Positions 1 through 9,961 are shown, counted from the stretch's first letter. The stretch is DNA of 64,000 bases from Paralithodes platypus (GCA_032716605.1 CM064509.1:37853921-37917920); one strand, 5' to 3'. Program-made: numbers and translations. The notes: generated by a model not told the origin, from the letters alone.

Positions 1-151
1 TGTCAGATGTTGAATAGGGTGGGTAAGTGTAGGAACATGTTTGAATATTTCACTTGAGATGAAGAAATGAAGCTTAGATATTGCTGATACCAATTATTGA
101 TCAAAACATACTTGGTGCCGAGACATCACTTATTAGCGTGACTGTACACCA
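1..151 (+). repeat. Interspersed repeat family P, copy 1
   Basis: This stretch recurs almost unchanged at 47809-47955 in the same orientation, with only scattered substitutions. Both copies contain the word TTGATCAAAACATACTTGG and a GATGAAGAAATGAAGC block. It has no open frame and no recognised family. The left edge is cut by the window, so the true start is unknown. It is either a dispersed repeat or part of a larger element. Confidence 0.75.
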
Positions 152-300
152 CTTTACTTCCGGGATAAAATGCAACATAAATCTAAGAAAATAATGCCAA
201 TTATGAATTATCTTAGATGTTTTATGACAGAAAACATCCTTGAATGTGACGATAGTGCGTTGTTATGTGTGCGATTAGTTTGCTTGGGAAACGGATTAAC

Positions 301-435
301 TTGCTCATGTAGTAATGTACACCCTATGTGGTGGATTGTGTTCTTTTATTTCATAACTAACGCTTTAGTAAAATATAATTATGAAATAAAAGAACACAAA
401 ACCACCACATAGGGTCTACATCACTACATGCGCAA
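301..435. repeat. Fold-back copy of repeat family R
   Basis: Two arms (301-354 and 381-435) are inverted copies of the same sequence, around the words CACCCTATGTGGTGG and CCACCACATAGGG. The arm sequence is the 3' part of family R seen singly at 1240-1412, 51875-52215 and 54160-54375. A transcript would fold into a hairpin of about 50 bp. No coding capacity. Confidence 0.7.
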
Positions 436-520
436 TTTTAGGGTTTGCTATATGATTTTTCTATTTAAGATCAGGTTTTCAGGAACGTAACCCTATTGTA
501 AATATAGAGAGATCTGTATT
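432..520 (-). mobile_element. Fragment of a Tigger/pogo-like repeat (antisense)
   Basis: The reverse complement matches 52265-52450: both share GGTTACGTTCCTGAAAA and AGCAAACCCTAAAATT. The copy at 52 kb begins CAGGTCTCCCTCGATTTACG, the style of terminus seen in Tc1/mariner-type MITEs. This copy lacks that end. Assignment to a superfamily is inference. Confidence 0.5.
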
Positions 521-522
521 AG

Positions 523-737
523 TTAACCCATTCAGTACCAGGGACGTCCTTTTCATTATATTCTGGCAACTAGTCGACGATTTTATACAGCTTAGGAAGG
601 ACCTTTAGCCGTAATAAGGCTTCAAACTATCTCCACCAACCCTTTTAACTACCAGAGATCCTTCCTAAGCTGCATAATATAGTCTAAATACAGCTATAAC
701 ATATGACAACAGACGTCGCTGGTACTCGAAGGGTTAA
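523..737. mobile_element. TTAA-flanked MITE, family T1 (piggyBac-like)
   Basis: A 215-bp element bounded by TTAA on both sides. Its terminal inverted repeats read TTAACCCATTCAGTACCAGG at the left and, on the other strand, TTAACCCTTCGAGTACCAGC at the right. The centre is also palindromic (CTTAGGAAGGACC against GGATCCTTCCTAAG). TTAA duplication and CCC-initiated ends are typical of piggyBac-type transposition; no transposase is encoded. Other T1 copies lie at 5208, 34361, 37593, 48412 and 56895. This uninterrupted copy serves as the empty-site reference for the nested copy at 48412-51800. Confidence 0.85.
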
Positions 738-799
738 TATATGGTCAAGTTACCAATTATGTGGATGTATTAGTAAGCATTTGATGTGTATATTTACAG

Positions 800-1061
800 A
801 GACATGTAGCGCGTCACCATGGGGAGGATATTCACGAGCGTCCTGCCTCACGTAGCGGAGGCTCGGCCACCTCGTCTATTGGGGGGGCGTCCTCGGCAGC
901 CTCCACTCCTTCCCCTCGACCCCCTTCCTCCCTCCCCTCACCTAGACCACTCTCCAACCCCCTCCTATCGCTGGTCGGAGGGAAGCTAGCCTGTCTCTAC
1001 TGCTCACGAGATGGGTTTCCTTCGTTGGAGGCGCTGCAGCTTCATCTACAGTCCTCTCATG
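800..1061 (+). CDS. Oaz: Oaz-like zinc-finger protein, penultimate coding exon
   Basis: An internal exon, open in one frame, that starts after a plausible acceptor (TATATTTACAG, ending 799) and ends at a good donor (ATG|GTACGTAA, intron from 1062). It encodes about 87 residues: a Ser/Pro/Gly-rich linker followed by one C2H2 finger starting CLYCSRDGF and ending LQSSH. The exon ends in phase 1 and joins 1747 to give an intact Gly codon. An in-frame TGA at 782-784 shows the exon does not extend far upstream. Earlier exons, with the start codon, must lie left of the window. The exon end and frame are well supported; the acceptor is less certain. Confidence 0.8.
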
Positions 1062-1239
1062 GTACGTAAAGATGTTACTGTAATATATAATTTTCATGTA
1101 TTTAAAGATACAGTACTAGTACAGTATATACCTTGAACCATTAAGTGACCAATGCGAAAACAAAAGTACTGTACAATTTTACCGAAGCAATCTTTTCACT
1201 TCTTGAAATGTATTCTTGGAGCCGGTTTATGTATGAATT

Positions 1240-1412
1240 AAAATTTAAAACTTGCAAACTAAACAAACCAAAACTTGGACAAAGACAATATAAAGGCAAA
1301 ATATCTTATCAAAATCGCTACGTGGAAACGACGCTTACTAAAATAAAATTTATGAAATAAAAGAACACAATCCACCACATAGGGTGTACATTACTACATG
1401 AGCAAGTTAATC
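1240..1412 (+). repeat. Repeat family R copy in Oaz intron
   Basis: This matches the other R copies: AAACTTGCAAACTAAACAAA, then an AATCGCTA(C/T)GTGGAAAC block, then CCACCACATAGGGTGTACA and TACATGAGCAAGTTAATCTG. Copies occur at 7180, 8126, 48205, 51875, 54160 and 57405. It carries no ORF, and its termini are not resolved here, so it may be a SINE or a non-autonomous DNA element. Confidence 0.7.
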
Positions 1413-1444
1413 TGTTTTAAATGTAAAGTAGTTATTTATTTGCC

Positions 1445-1740
1445 AGTAGTGTTTTAAATATCTGGGAGGAGTGATAAGCAGGGACGCAGGTGTGGAAATG
1501 GAGGTAATTAAATTAAATCCTTTGCCTTCAAAGCTCATGTCTCGGCCCCATACATCACTGTTGGCACAACAATTCCTTGATACAATGCACTTTTAACTTC
1601 CATTCCAATATTTCTCACCTTCCACATACTGTACTTCCCATTGCTCCAAAAACTTTCCTTCCTTCTCATACTCTCCGTTTTACCTCCATTACTGCTTATT
1701 GTTCCTCCTAGATATTTAAAACACTCAACTTTATCTTTAA
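1445..1740. pseudogene. Two opposed fragments of a LINE reverse transcriptase C-terminal region
   Basis: The - strand of 1535-1740 reads VECFKYLGGTIS, then KVRNIGMEVKSALYQ and GIVVPTVMYGAET. This matches the LINE at 30188-31165 (VECLKYLGGMIS, KVKSAMYQGIVVPTVMYGAE). The + strand at 1445-1505 repeats part of the same segment (ATCTGGGAGGAGTGATAAGC), giving an inverted duplication. Neither fragment is functional. Because the segments overlap, simple twin-priming inversion does not explain the arrangement. Confidence 0.7.
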
Positions 1741-1746
1741 TTCCAG

Positions 1747-4259
1747 GTTCGGTTTTGAATGGTGAGATGAGAGACATGACGTCAATACTGGGGCTGCCTG
1801 CTTCACTGGGCGCAACACTGGGTGCTAGTGGTCTACCCGCCTCCCTGGCCTCACCGCTGGGCCCAGGGTCGTCACGAGGAGTTAGCTGTGAGCTGTGTGG
1901 TGCACGCGTGGGTGGCGTTACAGCTTTACAAAGACATGTGGTCACTGCTCATACCTTCACTGATTTACTGGCCCGTGCTGCTGAGGGAGTCTTCTGTGCT
2001 CAATGCCTCCTGCCCTTCAGTAATCCTGGTGCCCTTGCAGAACACATAAAGCTTGTTCATGCTGCACCGGTCCTCTCAGCAGTGCTCAATAAACGCCCAC
2101 CATCACCGCCCAATGACATACCAACAGATCTCAGTAAAAAATCGCGGCACGATACTTTGACATCAGATCTCCCAGCATCCACACTACTCTGCAGCCAGTG
2201 TAATGCACCTTTCACAAACTTTGAGGCTTTCAGAAGACACCTAAAATCTCATTTAGATGGAGCGGAACTTTCATCTAGTGGAGCCTCTTCCACTCTACTT
2301 TCCTGCCCAGAGTGTCGGCTTCCTCTAACATCAGAAACTTCACTAGAAACTCATTTGGCTTCACACCTTGGTATTACTTCTACAGAATATGGGTGTCAGG
2401 CCTGTCTTAAATTGTTTTCAAAGCCTGACGAGTTACAAAAACATCTGATGGATATTCACGCTCATCATCTTTATCGCTGTTCATTATGTAAAGAAATGTT
2501 TGATTCTAAAGTGTCAATCCAAGTTCACTTTGCTGTCAAGCACAGTAATGAGTGCTTAGTCCATAAATGTACCCGATGTTCACTCATATTCAGATCTCAG
2601 TCAGAATTTGAGGGCCACATACGAAGCAGTCACATCCGTCGAGGTCAGTGTGGAGGGGAAGGTGGAGCCGGTGGAGGCCTAGGAGGCTCCGGAGGATCCT
2701 ACCGCTGCCTCTTGTGTACCCTCAATCTCAGTTCAGAGGCAGAGTTGGCTGCTCATGTGGCCACTCACCAGAGACAATTCCAGTGCTCCCTCTGTGATGA
2801 TGCTTTTCATGTTGAATTTCTTCTGGACAAACACATGCAAACTCAGCATAATTCTGAACTCAATGGTAATATTCCTCAACCAGAGAATTTGGCTAAACCA
2901 CGCCGCAGCCCACTAAAGAAGGATTTGAGATGTGATATCTGTGATGCAGATTTTTCTTCAGATTCCACTCTTGTTAACCACAGAAAACAAGCTCATAATA
3001 TTAAAAGTGGATCACTGGGTATTACTGCCAAAGTAGCTGCTGCATCATTAAGTCTATTTTGTGCATATTGTAGTGAGGTGTGTAAGTCCAGAGGTGATCT
3101 GGAAGCCCACATGAAGTCTCACCAAGGTAATGGTGGGCGTCACAAGTGTAACATATGTGACGAACTTTGTCCATCCGCTGCTCTTCTTGCTCAACATAAG
3201 CTTACGCATGTCAAAGTGATTTCAGGAAGTGCTTGTGCAGTATGTCGGGAGCCACTGACCTCGGAGCAACAGTTTACAAGTCACCAAAATGACCATCACC
3301 CTGCCCCCCTTCCCCAGCCATGTGTAGTATGTAGACAAACACTTGTAACAGACATGGAAGTGAGTGTCCATGCTCGGTTTCATGCTGCCCAGGCAGCTCA
3401 AGCAGCTGCAGCAGCAGCTGTCTACAGTAATAGTGAACTATTGCCTCCTTTATCATCCTCTGTCATCACCACGGCTGCATCGTCCTCCACCATAACATCC
3501 AACAGCAACAATGGTCGTAGTAGCAGCAGTCCAAGACATTCTCCTTCTTTACGATGTCCAGAGTGTCACTTGAAGCTTGAAACTGTGGAGGAAGCTGAGG
3601 CCCACGCTGTCATTCACCACCAACAACATCAAGGCTTTGGCCGACCTCAAGCGTCATCATCCCGCACCTACCAGTGTATTAAATGTCAGGAGAGTTTTGC
3701 CTCAGAAGCAGAAATAGAATCTCATGTTGCCTCTCATCTTCTTCACGAAGGGTCCGTTCATGAGTGTCACTTGTGCCGTGCCACCTTTGACACTCCTCTC
3801 AGGCTACAGTGTCATCTCATTGAACATACATTTGAGGGCTGTGGAAGTTTTACATGTTACATGTGTTCCTCTGTGTATACTACAGCATCTCGACTCCAGC
3901 AACACATGGTAGAACATGGGCTCAGTGCTCGTCCGTATGACTGCCACCACTGTCACCAGAGGTTCTTTTTCCGTGCTGAACTAGAGAATCATGCACTGAC
4001 TCACCCAGAGGCAGCAGAGGGGGGCTGTCGGGAATGTTTGGCCAGTTTCCCAGATCTATTGCGACGTAGCATGCGACGCCAAACGTTCTCTAGTATCATT
4101 GGTAATCATCACCTGGGGTCACACCTACCGCCACTACAGTGTAAGATTGAGCCCAGACCTCGTCCACCTTCGCCCTCCAATATACACACAGAACCAGACA
4201 TTGATGTAGGACCAGCTAATGGACATGCCACATCAACTACAGAATCTGTGGATGACTAG
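1747..4259 (+). CDS. Oaz: Oaz / ZNF423-ZNF521-like multi-C2H2 zinc-finger protein, last exon
   Basis: This 3' exon encodes 837 residues and ends at TAG. I count about 19 C2H2 fingers plus a degenerate final CRECLASF unit that keeps the Cys pair but lacks the His pair. The C-terminal block TYQCIKCQ, HECHLCR, QCHLIEH, LQQHMVEH, DCHHCHQRFFF matches in order the last fingers of vertebrate ZNF423/ZNF521 as I know them, which is the basis for the name. Family members are nuclear DNA-binding cofactors of Olf/EBF (Collier) and, in vertebrates, BMP-SMAD signalling. The linkers are low complexity: a Gly-rich run near 2650-2700, poly-Ala near 3390-3420 and a Ser run near 3470-3540. Phase 1 at the start fits the donor at 1061. 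The longer ORF from 1641 runs into the intron and is not used. The exon is intact and is the only confident host coding sequence in the window. Confidence 0.93.
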
Positions 4260-5131
4260 TTTTGATGAACAACAATTGTAAATTTTATATTAAGGCTTGA
4301 ACATGGTTTACTATAGATCATAGTGATTGTATGACAAACAAAAAGTATTTATAATTTGTTTTTTGGTGATGGATAATTATGTATTTTTTAAAGGTGTACT
4401 GATTACAGTAAAACTGTAGTTGGATGAAAGTTATTAGCACTGCAGGCAGGACTAGTGTTCTAGACTGGTTGATAGGTTCACCTCGCGATGTCTATTGGGT
4501 GTTATTGAGATGGAAATCTCACAAGAACATTGAAGTACAAAATAAGTTTCTTTTCATCAGAAGTCATTTCCTTCAGCTTTGCTTCTCCTACACTGAGATA
4601 AGTGAAATAAATGTATTTGATTATTGTAGTTACAATTGAAAGAAAAATCTTGTTACAACATTTCACAATTGTCCCGGTATGTTGTACAAATTTGATTTTT
4701 TCTTTTATATACCAGTGAATATATCTGGTCAGACTGTTGCCTATTTGTTGAATGTAATGCAGTTATTTGTTCTACAGGGTACTTACAATTTTTCTGTAAA
4801 TAATGTTTATTTATCACTGCTCCTTCCTCTTCTTAGACACCAACTTTTAATAAAAGATGGTAGTTAGATGTTTTGAAGTGTATCTCAAGAAAATTGCAAT
4901 AGTTTTTCTAAAGCAATTTATCCTCGGTATAGTAATGTTATCCCCTTTTGATAGCATTTGGTGCGGGGATTATTTATTATAACTGTTATTATTTCCCCCG
5001 CTCCCTCTTTTTTATGATTGTATCGGTGTTGTACACAAAGTTATGGACCAAAAATTGTCATAAATGTTTTTCATATATACTGAAGATTAGTGTGAAGAAC
5101 ATAAAAGTGCGCATTTATTTGTTAAAATAAA
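4260..5131 (+). other. Probable 3' UTR of Oaz
   Basis: AT-rich DNA after the stop codon with no transposon signature until 5206. AATAAA signals occur at 4606-4611, 4849-4854 and 5126-5131, and ATTTA-like elements are scattered through it. The last signal is followed by a T/GT-rich stretch (TTCTGGTGGAATCCTGTTG), which fits a cleavage site, so alternative polyadenylation is possible. Small open frames here look fortuitous. Confidence 0.6.
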
Positions 5132-5207
5132 GATTCTGGTGGAATCCTGTTGTAAATCCAGTGAAATAAAATTTCACTTTATGCTGTATTTTAATTATTG
5201 ATCAAAA

Positions 5208-5525
5208 CTAACCCCTTCTGTGGGGGCGCTCGGTTATGGCCTTGGAATTGCTCGGGGCCTTGGGGCTGTTCGGCCAGGCAGCTTGGGGAACAACAACAAC
5301 AACAACAACAACTAACCCCTTCTGTACTGAGACATCTATTTAATTTGACTCTTGTTATATTTATATGATTGTGTGCAGTATAAGAAGGTCCTGTGGTAGT
5401 AGAAAGGGTTAAGTGAGATGGTTCCAAGCCTGTTAATTGCTAGAGCCTCTATTAAAACTGAATAAAATTGTCTAATAGTAGCCAGAATAAAATTAAAAAG
5501 ACTTCGCCGGTACAGAAGGGGTTAA
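5208..5525. mobile_element. T1 MITE interrupted near its left end by a truncated SINE
   Basis: The left end is CTAACCCCTTCTGTACTG after removing the insert, and the right end (other strand) is TTAACCCCTTCTGTACCGG. The left flank is CTAA rather than TTAA, probably one mutation. The SINE at 5222-5309 is bracketed by a perfect 16-bp duplication of the MITE end. The body shares GCCAGAATAAAAT with the other T1 copies. Confidence 0.8.
5222..5309 (+). mobile_element. 5'-truncated (AAC)n SINE with 16-bp target-site duplication
   Basis: It begins GGGGGCGCTCGGTTATGG and ends GGCCAGGCAGCTTGGGGAAC followed by (AAC)n. It is the last 88 bp of the roughly 519-bp SINE seen complete at 26448-26966. AACTAACCCCTTCTGT occurs at 5206-5221 and 5310-5325 and is the duplicated target. 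Loss of the 5' end with long direct repeats indicates LINE-type retroposition. Confidence 0.88.
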
Positions 5526-5535
5526 TGATATGTAG

Positions 5536-5600
5536 GAAACTCTGTCTTGAGTCGGCCACCCCCCTCAAAAAAAATGGGAAAAGTGGGGATTGGGCCAGAG
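5536..5600 (-). repeat. Fragment of repeat family X (antisense)
   Basis: CTTGAGTCGGCCACCCCC followed by GGGAAAAGTGGGGATTGGG is the reverse complement of the leading part of family X at 7862 and 55676. It is followed by a short (AGAAT)n microsatellite at about 5605-5622. No coding sense. Confidence 0.55.
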
Positions 5601-5837
5601 TGTATAGAATAGAATAGAATAGAAATGTAACTAACTAGTCTATTCGCTGTAAGTAGGCGATAAATCATGAACTCTATCCTATGTAACTCAAAAAGGGCTA
5701 GAACAAATTGGCTGTAAATCTCCACATCTATTCCTTGACCGACTCTTCCCAAATAGTAAAAATATTAGCTCTATTACCCTAGTGTTTTTTTAGTTAGAGG
5801 TATATACTGTATATATATAATGGCGACGTGTCAGAGT

Positions 5838-5862
5838 ACATACATACATACATACATACATA
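5838..5862. repeat. (TACA)n microsatellite
   Basis: About six uninterrupted TACA units in otherwise unassigned DNA between a family X fragment and the T2 MITE. Confidence 0.9.
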
Positions 5863-5934
5863 AATTTAATGAAAGTTGAACAAGTGAAGAACACACATTA
5901 GGGGAACTTCAAAATCTGCATAAAAATCAATATT

Positions 5935-6165
5935 TTAACCCTTTCTCGCACAGGGTGCGATTTGAGCCTATTCTGGGATACTTTAAAGCCTTTGTGACCA
6001 TCAGGGGTGTTTATAAACCTTTAGTTTAGTTACTTCAACCTCTGCAATTGTAAGAGTTAGCTGTGGGCAGAAAACTGTTTGGAGAGGTAATTATAAGATT
6101 GAGAGAACTCTATTTCTGATTGCTAATCGGCAACCCCTGCGTCCACACGTGCGTGAAAGGGTTAA
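5935..6165. mobile_element. TTAA-flanked MITE, family T2
   Basis: A 231-bp element with ends TTAACCCTTTCTCGCAC and, on the other strand, TTAACCCTTTCACGCACG. A second copy at 42207-42439 is collinear, including GGGATACTTTAAAGCCTTTG, TTTAGTTTAGTTACTTCAAC and GGCAGAAAACT. TTAA on both sides of both copies supports piggyBac-like mobilisation. No ORF. Confidence 0.88.
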
Positions 6166-6169
6166 AAAG

Positions 6170-6760
6170 CTCTGTTCACAGCGATAGTGAGACCACACTT
6201 GGAATATGCAAACCAGGTGTGGTATCCTCACCATGTAAAGGACAAAGATGCGCTTGAAAATTTACAACGCCGACTCGCCGAGCAACTAAACTGGTACCTC
6301 AACTAAAAGACCTCACCTATGAAGAAAGATTAAGGAGGCTAAATCTACCAACACTGGCCTCCAGAAGATCACGGGAAGACCAGATTGAGGCCTACAAGAT
6401 AATAACTCAAAAATACGACAATAACTGCACAGAGGGAATATTTCGGATGCGGGAAGACGACGTCACCAGAGGAAATCGGAAGAAAATCTTCAAACCAAGG
6501 GCAAGACTCAACCTCAGGAAACACTCCTTCTCACACAGGATTGTCGGTGACTGGAATGTGTTGCCAGAGTGGGTAGTGAACGCCGACACGGTGGAAAAGT
6601 TTGGGTCTGGCCTGGACAAAATGTGGAGGGGCCAGGATCGAAAATTCAATTATAGGGCACAAATAACCACCACACACAGGCGAAGCCAGGGTCAAATTGG
6701 TGACCAGGCTACTGAACTGTAGCCACAGGCCTAGGCCTCTTCCAGAAAAACATCTGAGTA
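6170..6760 (+). pseudogene. CR1/L2-like LINE 3' fragment
   Basis: Frame-broken translation gives LTYEERLRRLNLPTLASRR, EDQIEAYKIITQKY, GIFRMREDD, HSFSHRIVGDWNVLPEWVV and KFGSGLDKMW. This is the C-terminal tail after the reverse transcriptase in CR1/L2-type LINEs. The start (ETTLGICKPGVVSSP) needs frame changes. It ends in a 3' UTR with TAGCCACAGGCCTAGGCC that also occurs in the converging fragment at 6905-7960, so the two are related copies placed tail to tail. Confidence 0.8.
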
Positions 6761-6904
6761 TCTGTGAGTATACATGCATGACAGACGCATGCATGTGTGA
6801 GTCACCGTCACCCAAAGATGGTTGTGAAAACAAAGCGGGTAATTCTTGACTGCAAACAGTCCACCTCCTTGACCTGTTGCTGGAGAATTTACCGTAACGT
6901 AGAC

Positions 6905-7960
6905 TCTCGTAGACTCTTGTAGACGTAGTACCGGAAGAGGCCCGCTAGGCCTGTGGCTCCGGATCATGCTCTTCATCACTCAACTGATTGTGGCGACTGG
7001 CGGGTAGCGGATATTGGCTCTCTATAGCTAAACCTGCGCTCCTGGTTCTTCCAATATTTATCGAGACTTCTTTCAAAACTTTCAACAGTAGATGCTTCAA
7101 TTACCCACTCGGGAAGATCATTCCAGTTGTTAACCACACGATTTGAGAATGAGTATTTTCCAATGTCCAATCGGGCCCTCGTTTTGTGTTCATTTATTTA
7201 ATAATTTTCATTTTAGTAAGCGTTGTTTCCACATAGCGATTTTGATAATTTAATTTGACTTTATATTGTCCTTGTCCCAATTTTGGTTTGTTTAGTTTGC
7301 AAGTTTTACATTTTAATTAAACAGTTTACAGCTATTCCCTCTGGTGTAGTCGTCCGCTCTCCTGCTAAAGATGTTCTCAGTACAGTCCGGGTCGTAGATA
7401 TTCTTGATCTTGAAGGTTTCAATCATATCACCACGCGATCTCAGATAGGATAACGTAGGAAGGTTCAAGATCTTCAATCTGTCTGTATTCCATGGCCTTC
7501 AGTTCTGGTATCATCTTAGTTCCCCGTCTTTGGACGTTTTCAATAGCCTCAATATCCTTTATTAAGTGTGGGCACCACACCTGATTAGCGTATTCCAGGT
7601 GAGGTCTTACAATAGCTGTGTAGATCCCTTTGAAAATATCTGCGTCCATGTGTGTAAATGTCCGACGGATCATGCCAAGTAGTTTGTTTGCCATGTTGAT
7701 TTTGTTTGATAAATGCTCAGAAAACGAAAGTCTGCTGTCAATAACTACTCCAATGTCCTTCTCAGCTGTTGATTTCTGAATTTCAGACTTTAGGCTGGAA
7801 CTCATTTGTAACCTGTCAACTGACTTGATACATTTTCTATCTCTATCTATACTCAGGCCCAATCCCCACTTTTCCTTTTTTTGTTTGGGGGGGGGGGGAT
7901 TAAGGACAGAGCCAGAATAGGGACAACAGAAAACGATGAACACACAAAAACAAAATACAA
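6905..7960 (-). pseudogene. CR1/L2-like LINE 3' fragment, split by repeat R
   Basis: On the - strand the order is KSTAEKDIGVVIDSRLSFSE, NKINMANKLLGMIRRTF, YTAIVRPHLEYANQVWCPHL, IENVQRRGTKMIPELK, then after the insert GKYSFSNRVVNNWNDLPEWV and SFERSLDKYWKNQ. Family R (about 7180-7322) sits in the middle and divides the frame. No RT catalytic motif remains. The same family as 6170-6760 and 21985-22665. Confidence 0.82.
7180..7322 (-). repeat. Repeat family R copy inside a LINE fragment
   Basis: TTTAATAATTTTCATTTTAG, CCACATAGCGATTTTGAT and TTGGTTTGTTTAGTTTGC match the other R copies in reverse. The copy at 57405-57540 is almost identical. Its position inside a LINE tail shows that it moved in after the LINE. 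Confidence 0.75.
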
Positions 7961-8122
7961 TTTCACACAAATCTAGGTCATCCAGGAGAAGGCCAATTAA
8001 GAGACCAGGGTCACCAAGGACCCTCCAGCACTCCCCCGGCCCCCGACCACCCGGAGAGGTTCCGATCTTGGCAGGCAGACATGCAGCGGAGCCAAAGCCA
8101 CAAGCCCGCCCATCGGCGTAGT
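7862..8122 (+). repeat. Repeat family X
   Basis: It has a G-run, then GGACAGAGCCAGAATAGGGA, ACACAAAAACAAAATACAA, AGGTCATCCAGGAGAAG, CTCCAGCACTCCCCC, CCGGAGAGGTTCCGATC and GGCAGACATGCAGCGGAG. The same order occurs at 55676-55985 and in part at 31180, 33036, 48010 and 55055. Not recognised as a named family; SINE-like or a LINE 5' part is possible. Confidence 0.65.
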
Positions 8123-8125
8123 AAT

Positions 8126-8258
8126 TGTGTTCTTTTATTTCAAAAAAAATATTTTATTAAGCGTTATTTCCACATAGCGATTTTGATTATTTCTTTTTCA
8201 TTTATCTTGTGTCGTCCCAGTTTTGGTTTGTTTGTTTCGCAAGTTTTACAATATAATG
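8126..8258 (-). repeat. Repeat family R copy
   Basis: TGTGTTCTTTTATTTCA, GTTATTTCCACATAGCGAT and TTTGGTTTGTTTGTTTCGC match family R in reverse. It is followed immediately by a TA-flanked MITE. Confidence 0.7.
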
Positions 8259-8260
8259 TA

Positions 8261-8464
8261 CAGTCACAAGCATAAATGCTGCGACAACAACCACATAACT
8301 TACCTCCTTCAAGAAGTCTTATACTTAGCTGAATAAAATCATCTGACCGTAGCTAGAATTAAAAAATAAATCGTTGTGGGTTTCAAAATTAAGTTTAGCA
8401 AAACCTTTCAAAGCAATGGGGCGAACGTTATCTGGTTGGTGTCGCAGCATTTAAGCTGTGACTG
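8261..8464. mobile_element. TA-flanked MITE (Tc1/mariner- or pogo-like)
   Basis: Ends CAGTCACAAGCATAAATGC and (other strand) CAGTCACAGCTTAAATGC are inverted repeats that continue with GCTGCGACA(A/C)CAACCA. TA flanks both ends (8259-8260 and 8465-8466). No ORF in its 204 bp. The right TA is shared with the next element. Confidence 0.85.
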
Positions 8465-8466
8465 TA

Positions 8467-8673
8467 CAGTCAACTCGTTTAATCTGCAGTCTCTGAATAT
8501 TATTTAGGCTTATTAGAGGCTTAAAAGTTAATGCATAAAATAAATTTGCAGTAAATATAATGGAAAAGGGATGAATCAAGAAATATGTTGGCAATACTAA
8601 TTCCTTACAGCAATCTGAAAAAATTTAATTGCACAACTACAAATTCTGAGACTGCGGATTAAACGAGTTGACT
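8467..8673. mobile_element. Second TA-type MITE abutting the first
   Basis: Ends CAGTCAACTCGTTTAATC and (other strand) AGTCAACTCGTTTAATCCGC form inverted repeats of about 25 bp. The left end begins exactly at the TA that closes the previous MITE. The right terminus lacks the final G (ACT followed by AGG). 207 bp, no ORF. Confidence 0.82.
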
Positions 8674-8772
8674 AGGCTACATAAACTGGTCTATAAGTAT
8701 GCAAGCAAAAAATGCAAGGTTTGGACACTATAAGAAGACCACAAGGATGTCAGGATGGAGCTGAAGACGGAA

Positions 8773-8997
8773 TGAGTTGTGTTACCGGCCGTACGTCTTG
8801 TAAACACGAGAGTTGATATCGAACAGCAGGGGGGTGGGGGCGGCAGCCCCCACCGGGCCATCCATAATACTATGATAGGTTAGGTAAGGTTGTTAGGTTA
8901 GGCTAATGTCCTTTCAAAGGGGTAGGCCTATAGCCTACTAAACACTAGGATATACCCGGTCAGAGGTAGGTGATACGCCCGTTAACACAACTCTTGC
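8773..8997. mobile_element. MITE family G
   Basis: The terminal inverted repeats are GAGTTGTGTTACCGGCCGTA and (other strand) GAGTTGTGTTAACGGGCGTA. The core holds the hairpin GGGGGCGGCAGCCCCC and GGTTAGGTAAGGTTGTTAGG. Related copies: 9881-13259, 18776-19573 and 23587-23815. No transposase. Confidence 0.78.
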
Positions 8998-9880
8998 CAT
9001 GAAGACTTCAAGGAAGATGATGAGAACTTGGGACATGGAGGTCCAAGTGTAGGAATAGGTTTTTACACCATACCCAAAAGAGGTATGGATCTCCGATCTT
9101 ATTTACAACCACCTTGACAATTTTACCAACGCACCTAAACCTTGTTTGATGCGAAAATAACCTTCCAAAAATTTGCCCTGGGCACAGATAGTGAAAAAGT
9201 TTCTGAGAGGAGTATGGGAACAGGAAAGGAGAGGAAGGAGGCATCTCTAGTCTAATATCTATATCTTGAGCTAATTTCTTTGACTATCCTTTTTTTCACC
9301 ACGGGTTAAGCTAGTTTAATCTTCTCTCTCCTAATACATTACTGTACTACAAGTATATGCACTTTCTCTTCCTCTAAACATTTCACTATTGGGGAAAGCC
9401 GGTACAAAGGGTTGGCCGGCGAAAGGGGGTCGGATAGCGAGCAAGCCACCCCGAGTCTCCAACAAGAAGGCGAAGAAGAGGTGTGGTGGTGTCCACTTGT
9501 CATTCACAAGTCTTGCGGCAAAAGTGGGTGTACTAGCCGACTCCATAACACTGAAGGTTAATACGGTAATTGTATAATGTAGTCTTAAGTTAATGTGAAC
9601 CACTGTACGTGAGGGAGAAGTGGTCAAAGTTGAGTTTATACTAGCCTTGCCTACGGTAATGGGTAACATTCAAGACAACTAGAGCCGCCTTATTTACCAA
9701 GTTTTCTTTAGATTTTTTCCAAGGAATATAATGTTTAATTGGGTAAATCTACAGTTATACTACCCCCCACCTGGGCCACCACCTCCCCCCTTCAAAACAC
9801 GCCTTTTAGCGTGTTTTTGAATGGTTCAGCTTCAGCAGACGCGGAAACTGGATTTTTTTTTTTTTTTTTATAACAATTTA
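8998..9880. other. No confident feature
   Basis: Unassigned DNA. A 62-residue + frame at 9389-9577 is basic (SKPPRVSNKKAKKR) and overlaps a 112-residue frame on the other strand. Neither has recognisable domains, splice sites or a repeat partner in the window. A T-run lies at 9852-9869. Confidence 0.5.
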
Positions 9881-9961
9881 GGTAAGATTAGGAGTAGTGG
9901 GCGTACCACTACCGACATACAGCATAAATCATCTATAAAACATTAACCTAACCTAACCTAG

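Larger units (their letters stand above)
1062..1746 (+). other. Oaz last intron, filled with repeats
   Basis: A GT-AG intron of 685 bp, from GTACGTAAAG to TTTAATTCCAG. It contains a family R repeat (1240-1412), a short sense LINE fragment (1445-1505) and an overlapping antisense fragment of the same LINE region (about 1540-1740). The antisense fragment runs to within about 20 bp of the splice acceptor, so the pyrimidine-rich tract appears to be LINE-derived. The reading frame is preserved across the intron. Confidence 0.75.

Noticed and set aside
1641..1746. Upstream extension of the Oaz ORF to an ATG at 1641
   Set aside because: This part translates the intronic antisense LINE. The splice acceptor at 1746 and the phase-matched donor at 1061 explain the true start of the exon.
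1535..1945. 136-residue - strand ORF overlapping Oaz
   Set aside because: It is an antisense LINE fragment running by chance into the complement of the Oaz exon.
9331..9669. 112-residue - strand and 62-residue + strand ORFs
   Set aside because: They overlap each other with no domain, splice signals or conservation evidence. I could not support either as a gene.
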